A stretch of DNA of 10,981 nucleotides from Alphaproteobacteria bacterium (GTDB lineage Bacteria > Pseudomonadota > Alphaproteobacteria > Puniceispirillales > Marisalimonadaceae): NCBI GenBank assembly GCA_016777645.1, contig JADHRC010000044.1:1-10981 (forward strand), in the 5' to 3' direction. The translations under genes were made by a program, and so were the position numbers. The notes beneath the pieces are model-generated. The model was not told the DNA's origin and did no database searches. It saw only the letters and a program-made list of their open reading frames with translations. Position 1 is the first letter of the stretch. Every line of letters begins with the position of its first letter. Shown here piece by piece: positions 1-5,167 of the stretch.

Positions 1-2
1 AC

Positions 3-731
3 GACGTTCATTCCAGTGTACCCTCGAAATTAGCTAGATATACCCCGCTATGGTACAAGAAAATTTATGAAATTGTTCCTAAACTCCCAAACGTAAACTC
101 TATTGATAATCAAAAGAAGTCTCTTAATGAATTAAAAAAAACAAATATCAACTCTTCATTTAATTACAGTGCTTTAACTACTGGTTTATCTAAAATTCAA
201 GCAGGGGATTATAGTTTGGTTCCTGCAATATCTTTATCTGCCATAAGTGGAAGTAATAGTTTTGCAAATAATTACCTAATCCAATTAGAATTAAATATTT
301 TTAGAGGGCCTGAGTTTAAATTAGTATCAAAAAAAACCTATGATTTAAAAATCAGATATCAGTTAGATAGTAAATTTCAATTTATTAAAAACATCTCAAC
401 TTTAGATATTAACTCAATTGATAAAGAAGTTTATAATCATCTTTTTTTAAACATTAGTAATTTTTTAAATGAGTTAAACTGTCAACCTTTGGAGGGTGTC
501 TTAGCTGTAAATGATGGTAAATTAATGGTTGATTTAGGCAAGAAACAAGGGCTTAGACAAAAGCAAATAGGGATAGTAAAAGGATTAAATATTCAAAACT
601 CTATGCTTAATAATAGCTCTATCATTGTTCACACTAATGAAATTTATGATAATTACAGTGTTCTATTACCTCTAAATGAAAATATTAAATTAGCTAACCT
701 AGACAATTTGACAGTTGAATTTGTGGAGTAA
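3..731 (+). CDS. flgT: FlgT-like flagellar ring protein, C-terminal part (5' end outside window)
   Basis: The frame is open from the window edge (first full codon at 3) to the stop at 729-731, giving 242 visible residues, so the start lies upstream. A TTG at 216 is in frame but has no reason to be the start. The last ~80 residues begin at Cys160 (CQPLEGVLAVNDGKL) and continue VDLGKKQGLRQKQIGIVKG. This is the 'X-V-x-G-x-x-V-x-L-G-x-x-x-G-[IVL]-x-x-G-[DQ]' pattern of the FlgT C-terminal domain. The preceding residues would be the TolB-like middle domain, but are too divergent to confirm by eye. In Vibrio, FlgT is a periplasmic protein that builds the H ring around the LP ring and helps stator anchoring. 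Being followed directly by flgA, flgM and flgN supports the call. The N-terminal domain and signal peptide are not visible. An alternative is a more generic outer-membrane assembly factor carrying the same C-terminal fold. Confidence 0.75.
   Translation, partial: DVHSSVPSKLARYTPLWYKKIYEIVPKLPNVNSIDNQKKSLNELKKTNINSSFNYSALTTGLSKIQAGDYSLVPAISLSAISGSNSFANNYLIQLELNIFRGPEFKLVSKKTYDLKIRYQLDSKFQFIKNISTLDINSIDKEVYNHLFLNISNFLNELNCQPLEGVLAVNDGKLMVDLGKKQGLRQKQIGIVKGLNIQNSMLNNSSIIVHTNEIYDNYSVLLPLNENIKLANLDNLTVEFVE
725..728 (+). promoter_or_regulatory. Ribosome binding site of the LysM-like gene
   Basis: GGAG lies 7 nt before the ATG at 736, inside the last codons of the upstream flgT-like gene. It favours 736 as the start over the TTG at 715, which has no Shine-Dalgarno sequence and would put polar residues (NLWSKS) ahead of the signal peptide. 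Confidence 0.7.
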
Positions 732-735
732 ATCG

Positions 736-1170
736 ATGAATGTATTTTTTTTAATTAAATTCATTATTCTTATCTTTTTCTTTTCCAGAATAGCTGTATC
801 TGAGCCATTTGTAGTATTAGAATACAGGGGTAATGTAGATAGGAACTATACTAATTCAGATAATTTATTTTTACAAGACATGGACTTTAGTACCAAACAT
901 GTGGTTTTAAAAGATGAGACGTTAAGCGATATAATGTTAAATTATTATGGATCAAAATCTTTTAATAATAATATTTTAAGCTTGGCCATTGTTCATTTTA
1001 ATAAGAATGCATTTGTACGAAACAATCCTAATTATCTTTACTCAGGTAAACAACTTTACCTTCCAAGTATTAATGAAATTAAAGATATGATTATAAAACA
1101 AAATAAAAACAATGATAAAAACACAAATCAATCACCCTTATCTTCTCAAATATATTTCTTTGGAGGATAA
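736..1170 (+). CDS. Secreted FimV/LysM-like protein, probable peptidoglycan-binding flagellar accessory
   Basis: The product has 144 residues from the ATG at 736, chosen for the GGAG 7 nt upstream. Residues 1-22 form a very hydrophobic signal peptide (MNVFFLIKFIILIFFFSRIA, then VSEPF), so the protein is exported; cleavage near residue 22-23 is inferred. Residues 55-115 look like the LysM-type domain at the N-terminus of FimV/TspA proteins. It opens HVVLKDETLSDIMLNYYG, continues with AIVHFNKNAFVRNNPNYL, and closes SGKQLYLPSINEI; FimV has 'NPxAFxxxNxNxLxxGxxLxxP' here. The C-terminal 28 residues are polar, Asn/Lys-rich and probably disordered. LysM domains usually bind peptidoglycan glycan chains, so a role in tethering the ring or basal body to the cell wall is plausible from its position between flgT and flgA. 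No standard flg symbol can be assigned. The LysM-like call is fairly secure, the role is inference. Confidence 0.75.
   Translation: MNVFFLIKFIILIFFFSRIAVSEPFVVLEYRGNVDRNYTNSDNLFLQDMDFSTKHVVLKDETLSDIMLNYYGSKSFNNNILSLAIVHFNKNAFVRNNPNYLYSGKQLYLPSINEIKDMIIKQNKNNDKNTNQSPLSSQIYFFGG
1162..1166 (+). promoter_or_regulatory. Strong ribosome binding site fixing the TTG start of flgA
   Basis: GGAGG ends 9 nt before the TTG at 1176, within the last codons of the LysM-like gene. No ATG or GTG nearby would yield a full signal peptide, so this strong site is the argument for a TTG start. Confidence 0.7.
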
Positions 1171-1175
1171 AAAGA

Positions 1176-1940
1176 TTGTTCTTAAGTTCACTAAGATATT
1201 TAACTATATTATTAATTTTATTACCTTGCAGTAATGCAGCTCTAGCTATATCCGGTAAAGAGATTTCAAATAAAATTTCTAATTGGTTATCATCCAATAA
1301 TGTATCTGGAGTTCCAATTTTTTCTAGTAATCGTATTTATAAAAATTGTGAAGGAGACATTGAGCTTACGAAGTATTTTAACTCGTATAAGACTGTTAAA
1401 GTAAGTTGTCTTAATAATGATGATTTTCAGTTATTTGTTAGGATAAAACTAGATGAAGAAGTTGAGGCTAAACAAGAAGTTAAATTAAAAAAAATTGAGA
1501 ACCAGAATAATTATAAAAAGAAAATACGGTTATCAAATAAAGAAAATACAATAAAAAAAATACATAAAGTTTTTAAACTGAATAGAGGGTTAGAAAAAAA
1601 TTCCATTCTAGAAGGTAAAGATATTAAAGTTATTTTTTCCTCTATACCTTCTCAAAAATCATTTTATAAAAATAAAGAAGAATTAATTGGAAGAAAATTA
1701 AATAAAAATTTAAGAATGGATCAAATATTGCATCCTAGACATCTTGACGAGAAGTTTGAAGTTAACGATGGGGATCAGGTTTCAATTGTTTCTGATACCG
1801 GACAGGTCTCGGTAACCGTTCTGGGTGAAGCGCTGAATTCTGGTCATTTAGATGACTTAATAAAAGTAAAAAATGTCAGAAGTGGTAAGATAATAAAAGG
1901 TTATATAAAAAAAAATAAAATAATTAGAGTTTTTCGCTAA
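1176..1940 (+). CDS. flgA: FlgA, flagellar P-ring assembly chaperone
   Basis: The product has 254 residues from a TTG start backed by GGAGG 9 nt upstream. Residues 1-24 are a signal peptide (hydrophobic core LTILLILLP, cleavage after ALA), so the protein is periplasmic. FlgA is the chaperone that lets FlgI subunits assemble the P ring around the rod. The C-terminal ~125 residues are the SAF-type FlgA domain: VFKLNRGLEKNSILEGKDI at 132-150, LIGRKLNKNLRMDQIL at 170-185, VNDGDQVSIV at 196-205, VSVTVLGEALNSG at 211-223, and IKVKNVRSGKIIKGYI at 229-244. Cys58 and Cys78 could pair as a disulfide in the N-terminal region. Residues ~95-130 form a Lys/Glu-rich linker that is more charged than usual. 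The stretch around 1794-1847, coding the conserved VSVTVLGEALNSG segment, is visibly GC-richer than the rest of the gene. Length and motif order fit the family well. Confidence 0.93.
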   Translation: MFLSSLRYLTILLILLPCSNAALAISGKEISNKISNWLSSNNVSGVPIFSSNRIYKNCEGDIELTKYFNSYKTVKVSCLNNDDFQLFVRIKLDEEVEAKQEVKLKKIENQNNYKKKIRLSNKENTIKKIHKVFKLNRGLEKNSILEGKDIKVIFSSIPSQKSFYKNKEELIGRKLNKNLRMDQILHPRHLDEKFEVNDGDQVSIVSDTGQVSVTVLGEALNSGHLDDLIKVKNVRSGKIIKGYIKKNKIIRVFR

Positions 1941-1953
1941 AATAAATTTAAAG

Positions 1954-1962
1954 ATTGTCGTA
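1954..1962 (+). promoter_or_regulatory. ATTGTCGTA motif upstream of flgM, possible promoter element
   Basis: The nine bases ATTGTCGTA end 23 nt before the flgM ATG and recur on the minus strand, in a similar position, before the gene at 3496. A TAAA at 1938-1941 lies 15 nt before the GTCG, which is the spacing of a sigma-28 promoter. GTCGTATT is only a poor match to the -10 GCCGATAA. flgM is a classical sigma-28 target, which is the main reason to consider it. Confidence 0.2.
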
Positions 1963-1985
1963 TTAGAGTGTGCGGAGATAAGATT

Positions 1986-2279
1986 ATGGATAAAATAACA
2001 AATAATACATATAATAATATACTTAAGAATAGCTCAAAGGATAAGCAAAACCTTGAAGTTTCAGTCAAAAGTGTATCAAGTGTTAAATCTGAAGTTAAGG
2101 ATAATGTTGTTGACTTAAATGAAACTAAGTTGTTGGCATCAAAATTAGCTAAATCTGCTCCAGTTGATGGAGACAAAGTTCAAAAAATTAAAGATGCTAT
2201 TTCAGCAGGAAACTATCCGTTGGATCTTGATAAAATTACTGATGCTTTAATGCAAGCCTACAAAGAAATGAAATCCTAG
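1986..2279 (+). CDS. flgM: FlgM, anti-sigma-28 factor
   Basis: The product has 97 residues from the ATG at 1986, which has GGAG at 1974-1977. The upstream in-frame GTG at 1968 has no ribosome site and is rejected. FlgM binds and holds the flagellar sigma factor FliA (sigma-28) until the hook-basal body is complete, then is exported through the flagellar apparatus. The N-terminal ~40 residues are polar and low in structure, as expected for an exported disordered region. Residues ~45-93 carry the sigma-binding pattern: KLLASKLAKSAPVDGDKVQK, then IKDAISAGNYPLDLDKITDA, with the diagnostic APVD, KV..IK.AI..G.Y and D..KI elements. It lies 45 bp after flgA and directly before the FlgN-like gene, the usual flgA-flgM-flgN arrangement. 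Length is normal. Confidence 0.95.
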   Translation: MDKITNNTYNNILKNSSKDKQNLEVSVKSVSSVKSEVKDNVVDLNETKLLASKLAKSAPVDGDKVQKIKDAISAGNYPLDLDKITDALMQAYKEMKS

Positions 2280-2295
2280 AATTTTAGCTATTATC

Positions 2296-2568
2296 ATGAG
2301 TAAATTAGCAGAGATTTTGTCGATTTTAGAAAAATTAGAAGAATTAAATAAAGAAAAATTTAATTCTTCTGAATTTGATAATTTAAATAAAAATTTCGAA
2401 AAAATTTTAGTTGATATAGTGTCACAAAAAGAAACATTAACCAGTGAAGGTGTGTTCTCTGAGAATAAAAATTTAATCATGGAAATAATTTCTAAGATTG
2501 AGGTACTCGAAGACAAAATCATACCCAAAGCTGAAATCATAAACTCGTTTTCAAAATCGTTAGCATAA
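2296..2568 (+). CDS. flgN: FlgN-like export chaperone (short)
   Basis: The product has 90 residues from the ATG at 2296, 16 bp after flgM. The sequence has almost no aromatic residues apart from Phe and is rich in Glu, Lys, Ile and Leu with heptad-like spacing (LAEILSILEKLEELNKEKF at 4-22, IMEIISKIEVLEDKIIP at 61-77), predicting helical coiled coil. FlgN chaperones are all-helical and bind the C-termini of the hook-filament junction proteins FlgK and FlgL before export. The call rests mainly on position after flgM and on the helical character; I see no diagnostic residue motif. It is clearly shorter than the usual ~140-150 residues of FlgN. No good Shine-Dalgarno sequence precedes the ATG, so translation may depend on coupling with flgM. 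An unrelated small coiled-coil protein is the alternative. Confidence 0.6.
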   Translation: MSKLAEILSILEKLEELNKEKFNSSEFDNLNKNFEKILVDIVSQKETLTSEGVFSENKNLIMEIISKIEVLEDKIIPKAEIINSFSKSLA

Positions 2569-2577
2569 TTTTTTAAA

Positions 2578-2605
2578 TCATTTATAGTAATTTTCTATAA
2601 AATGA
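2578..2605. repeat. Imperfect AT-rich inverted repeat between flgN-like and DUF2802-like genes
   Basis: TCATTTATAG at 2578-2587 is the inverse of CTATAAAATGA at 2595-2605, with one extra A and a 7-nt loop. The stem is weak, has only about two G-C pairs, and is not followed by a T-run, so it is unlikely to be an intrinsic terminator. It could be a minor mRNA hairpin or chance in AT-rich DNA. Confidence 0.3.
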
Positions 2606-2618
2606 TGAGTATGTATTT

Positions 2619-3041
2619 ATGATCTTAGATTTTTTATTATCCAATTTTGAAATACTTTTATTTTTCGCTATTTGTTTTTTAGTTTTAGGCTTTATATTAT
2701 TGTTTTTCTTTCAAAGTCTTAAATTTAAAGAAGAAAAAGACATAGCTATTGAATATGTAAATGACTTAAATAGTTTTAATAAAGAAATTAAAGAGTATCT
2801 CTCCTTAATTGGTAATTTTTTAGAACAACAAAAAAATGAAATTCAGAAGGTTTCAGAAAAGATTGTTGATATTGAAAGAGAAATTAATAGATTGGCAGAA
2901 ATAAAAGGATCCGAGGATGTTTTAACGCAAGCTATTGAAATGGCTCGTGAAGGAAGTAGTAGAGAAGAAATAAAGAATAAAACAGGATTGAGAGAAGACG
3001 AGGTAGAAGCTATTTATACTTACTATAGAAATAAAATTTAG
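2619..3041 (+). CDS. Membrane-anchored DUF2802-like protein
   Basis: The product has 140 residues. Residues 1-8 are followed by one long transmembrane segment (about 9-33, FEILLFFAICFLVLGFILLF onwards), then a charged coiled coil (about 35-95). The C-terminal domain (about 103-137) reads LTQAIEMAREGSSREEIKN followed by TGLREDEVEAIYTYYR. This matches my recollection of the DUF2802 pattern 'A..LA..G....E.....GL...EA.L...L'. The C-terminal part looks like a small helix-turn-helix-style module, but nothing shows DNA binding. DUF2802 proteins are often found beside flagellar and chemotaxis genes in gammaproteobacteria; their function is not established to my knowledge. The topology suggests a short N-terminus and a cytoplasmic coiled coil. 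The start ATG at 2619 has only a weak GAG-type ribosome site. The gene ends 4 bp inside the convergent minus-strand gene. Confidence 0.7.
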   Translation: MILDFLLSNFEILLFFAICFLVLGFILLFFFQSLKFKEEKDIAIEYVNDLNSFNKEIKEYLSLIGNFLEQQKNEIQKVSEKIVDIEREINRLAEIKGSEDVLTQAIEMAREGSSREEIKNKTGLREDEVEAIYTYYRNKI

Positions 3042-3496
3042 TTTTCATTGACCTTATCTTTTTCTAAATCTTCTAAAAGTATTGCCTTGTTACCCTCAAT
3101 CATTTTTTTGGCATCTTCATCTGTGACATCTATTTGAATACCGGAAGGAAATCTTACTCCGTTTACCTCAGTTGTCTCTTTAATCTGAACTCTTACCCAT
3201 TCCACTGGTACATTGGTCGGTTTTCTAGAACGTTTAATAATTTTTTCAACAATATTGCCTGTATCATTTTCGGCTTCCTTGACATAATTATCGTTAGCAC
3301 TGTTATCGTTGACAAGAGCTTGTATTCTTTGATTCAAAACAGAAACCCTTGCGGCTAGACAAGCAATTTTAAAAATTAGAGTATTTTCACGATTAGAAAC
3401 TTGTTTTATTTTTAGGGCTAACTGTTCGAGTGTTAAACTCTCAAATTCGTCTAACAACTCCTCTTTTTTATCCAAGATCTTTTCTGAAAAATTCAT
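3038..3496 (-). CDS. Hypothetical protein, N-terminal coiled coil and small C-terminal beta/helix module
   Basis: I do not recognise this 152-aa protein. The start ATG (complement of 3494-3496) is preceded on the minus strand by AAGG about 8 nt upstream, a fair ribosome site. There is no signal peptide or transmembrane segment. Residues ~1-65 are helical and charged with regular Leu/Ile spacing (KKEELLDEFESLTLEQLALK), predicting coiled coil, with one Cys at 46. Residues ~66-82 are an Asn/Asp/Glu-rich linker, and ~84-94 are basic (KIIKRSRKP). Residues ~96-141 read VPVEWVRVQIKE, then GVRFPSGIQIDVTDEDAKKM, then IEGNKAILLE. This strand-turn-strand-helix pattern, ending 'A..[ML]I..[GN]KA', resembles small modules in phage-related and hypothetical proteins. 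It is the only minus-strand gene in the cluster. It sits divergent from flgB and overlaps the upstream gene tail to tail by 4 bp. A flagellar or motility role is possible from position only. Confidence 0.75.
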   Translation of the reverse strand: MNFSEKILDKKEELLDEFESLTLEQLALKIKQVSNRENTLIFKIACLAARVSVLNQRIQALVNDNSANDNYVKEAENDTGNIVEKIIKRSRKPTNVPVEWVRVQIKETTEVNGVRFPSGIQIDVTDEDAKKMIEGNKAILLEDLEKDKVNEN

Positions 3497-3523
3497 GTTA
3501 ATTACCTTATACTATATATAAGT

Positions 3524-3532
3524 TACGACAAT
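3524..3532 (-). promoter_or_regulatory. Second copy of the ATTGTCGTA motif, upstream of the minus-strand gene
   Basis: On the minus strand the same nine bases found before flgM occur 27 nt upstream of the start codon of the hypothetical gene. I see no TAAA at sigma-28 spacing here, so the promoter assignment is weak; the shared word and shared position are what can be seen. Confidence 0.2.
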
Positions 3533-3587
3533 TAAAAAAATATTAAAGTTTTTATACAAAATAAAAATCATAGTTATATAAAATAAT

Positions 3588-3603
3588 TGGCATCTAATTT
3601 GCA
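3588..3603 (+). promoter_or_regulatory. Sigma-54 (RpoN) promoter of the flgBCDEF operon
   Basis: TGGCAT at 3588-3593, five bases, then TTGCA at 3599-3603 matches the sigma-54 consensus TGGCAC-N5-TTGC[AT] with one mismatch. The invariant GG (3589-3590) and GC (3601-3602) are separated by exactly 10 bases. Transcription would start near 3614, leaving a leader of about 29 nt before the flgB ATG at 3643. Rod-hook operons under RpoN and an NtrC-family activator (FlrC or FleR) are the rule in Vibrio and Pseudomonas. I cannot identify the enhancer site. Confidence 0.88.
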
Positions 3604-3642
3604 GTTATAGCATTGAAATTAGTTATAATATGAGTTTGCAAG

Positions 3643-4029
3643 ATGGATGCGATTAAGGATCAATTATCTTTTTATTCGAAAGCCCTTCAATTAAGAGGTA
3701 AGCGAAATAATATTTTGGCTTCAAATATAGCCAATGCAGCTACCCCAAACTACAAAGCAAGAGACATTAGTTTTTTAGACGAATTAAGAAAGGTTGATGG
3801 TAATGGTCCAATTAAAACCTCTCACGAAAGTCATATTGTCTATAATTCTGGGAATACTATGAACGAGGTCTCATATAGAGAACCTCTTATAACATCCCTC
3901 GATGGAAACACAGTTGAACTAGCTGTTGAGCAAATGCAGTTTGCTGAAAATTCTATGAGATATTCTACAACTGTTAATTTTCTTAATGGAAAGATAAATA
4001 AAATTATGTCTGCGATAAGAGGCGAATAA
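3643..4029 (+). CDS. flgB: FlgB, proximal rod protein
   Basis: The product has 128 residues, normal for FlgB, which forms the base of the rod. The N-terminal rod signature is clear: LQLRGKRNNILASNIANAAT at 16-35 followed by PNYKARDISF. The C-terminal helix contains VELAVEQMQFAENSMRYSTT and ends in the typical 'N...I..I..AI.GE' pattern. It is the first gene after the sigma-54 promoter. An out-of-frame ATG at 3630 and another at 3647 are ignored because only 3643 gives the family N-terminus. The ribosome site is weak. The stop codon overlaps the flgC ATG by one base (TAATG), so the two genes are translationally coupled. Confidence 0.97.
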   Translation: MDAIKDQLSFYSKALQLRGKRNNILASNIANAATPNYKARDISFLDELRKVDGNGPIKTSHESHIVYNSGNTMNEVSYREPLITSLDGNTVELAVEQMQFAENSMRYSTTVNFLNGKINKIMSAIRGE

Positions 4030-4442
4030 TGGATATTAAATCAGTTTATGATATTGCAGGTAGAGCTATGGCGGCACAGTTAGTAAGATTAAATACTGTT
4101 GCTTCTAATCTTGCTAATGCTGGTTCAACCACTGGTGATCCTAAAACAACTTACAGGCCATTAAAGCCAATTTTTGAAACTAAATATAGTGATTTAGTCA
4201 AAAAAAATGGAGTGGCTACAGTTGATGCCGTTGAAGTGAAAGAAATAGGAAGAGAACCCATAAAATCTTATATGCCTTCTCATCCTGCAGCTGACGAAGC
4301 CGGTTACATATATAAAGCTGCGGTAAATGTTGACGAAGAAATGGTTGATATGATGGAAGCTTCAAGGCAATACCAAAATAATGTCGAGGTTATTACTACA
4401 CTAAGAGCGTTAACAATGCGCACTTTAAATATAGGAAAATAA
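4029..4442 (+). CDS. flgC: FlgC, proximal rod protein
   Basis: The product has 137 residues, the normal length. FlgC forms part of the proximal rod between FlgB and FlgF. The N-terminus MDIKSVYDIAGRAMAAQLVR with LNTVASNLANAGSTTG, followed by TYRPLKPIFE, is the Flg_bb_rod signature in FlgC form. The C-terminus EEMVDMMEASRQYQNNVEVI followed by TTLRALTMRTLNIGK is the Flg_bbr_C helix. Translation is coupled to flgB, with AGAGG at 4018-4022 as ribosome site inside the flgB 3' end. Confidence 0.97.
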   Translation: MDIKSVYDIAGRAMAAQLVRLNTVASNLANAGSTTGDPKTTYRPLKPIFETKYSDLVKKNGVATVDAVEVKEIGREPIKSYMPSHPAADEAGYIYKAAVNVDEEMVDMMEASRQYQNNVEVITTLRALTMRTLNIGK

Positions 4443-4451
4443 GGAAACAAA

Positions 4452-5144
4452 ATGTCTGAAATAAATTCTTCAAACCAATCTTTGAATAACATTCTAGATA
4501 AGCTTGGCATTAATTCTGCTAAAGAGAAATTTGCCCCTAAGGAAACGAAGGATCAACTTGGGCAAGAAGATTTTTTAAAACTGATGACAACTCAGCTTCA
4601 AAACCAAGATCCCTTTGCACCTGTAGATAATGCAGATTTCATTGCACAGATGGCACAGTTTTCGACTGTTACTGGTATTACTTCAATGGATCAAACTATG
4701 AAATCAGTAAGTGAGCAGCTTTCAGAAATGAGGATTGCCTCTACTACTCAATTAATGGGACATTCTGTGTTAGTTCCAGGAAAATTTGCAAGACCAGACA
4801 AAGATGGCGTCATAAGTGGAGTTGTTGACTTACCTGATGTGGCTTCAAATTTAAATATAATTTTTGAAAATAGTGATGGTGAAGTTTTACATCAAGAAAC
4901 ACTGGGTACACAAAAGTCAGGACTTGTAGGTTTTGAATGGAAAGATTTACCCGAAGATATTAAGTCTTCAAGTTCGCCAATAACTATAAGAGCATTTACA
5001 GGTAACGTAGGAGATACTGGAGAATTGTCTACCCAGGTTTTTGCAAGTGTTTCTGGAACATCAAAAACTGAAACTGGTGTGATGTTAGAAGTTGAAGATT
5101 ATGGAATGATCGACCCTTCACAAGTTGTCAGATTTAAGAATTAA
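4452..5144 (+). CDS. flgD: FlgD, hook-cap (hook scaffolding) protein
   Basis: The product has 230 residues, a normal length. FlgD sits at the tip of the growing hook and guides polymerisation of FlgE, then is replaced by FlgK. The conserved N-terminal block is present: LGQEDFLKLMTTQLQNQDPF at 36-55, then APVDNADFIAQMAQFSTVTG. Residues ~103-225 form the FnIII/Tudor-like cap domain, with LMGHSVLVPG at 101-110, VVDLP, a central GFEWKDLPED, and the closing MIDPSQVVRF. AAGGAA lies about 6 nt before the ATG. FlgD itself looks ordinary, which is notable because it must cap a hook made of a hugely enlarged FlgE. Confidence 0.96.
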   Translation: MSEINSSNQSLNNILDKLGINSAKEKFAPKETKDQLGQEDFLKLMTTQLQNQDPFAPVDNADFIAQMAQFSTVTGITSMDQTMKSVSEQLSEMRIASTTQLMGHSVLVPGKFARPDKDGVISGVVDLPDVASNLNIIFENSDGEVLHQETLGTQKSGLVGFEWKDLPEDIKSSSSPITIRAFTGNVGDTGELSTQVFASVSGTSKTETGVMLEVEDYGMIDPSQVVRFKN

Positions 5145-5167
5145 TATTTTACTAGGAGAGATTAGAG

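Noticed and set aside
1968..1985. GTG at 1968 as flgM start
   Set aside because: No ribosome site precedes it and it would translate the Shine-Dalgarno region of the better ATG at 1986.
1937..2540. Minus-strand open frames opposite flgM and the FlgN-like gene
   Set aside because: They mirror well-supported plus-strand genes, are low-complexity, and have no ribosome sites.
3134..3358. Plus-strand 74-codon frame opposite the hypothetical gene
   Set aside because: The minus-strand frame is longer, has a ribosome site and a credible charged coiled-coil composition; the plus frame is hydrophobic shadow sequence.
3506..3522. Inverted repeat CTTATA-N5-TATAAG overlapping the ribosome site of the minus-strand gene, possible operator
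   Set aside because: Six-base arms made almost only of A and T are expected by chance in such AT-rich DNA, and there is no second copy.
3624..3629. TATAAT as a sigma-70 -10 box before flgB
   Set aside because: It would start transcription within a few bases of the flgB ATG and has no -35 at proper spacing; the sigma-54 element explains the region better.
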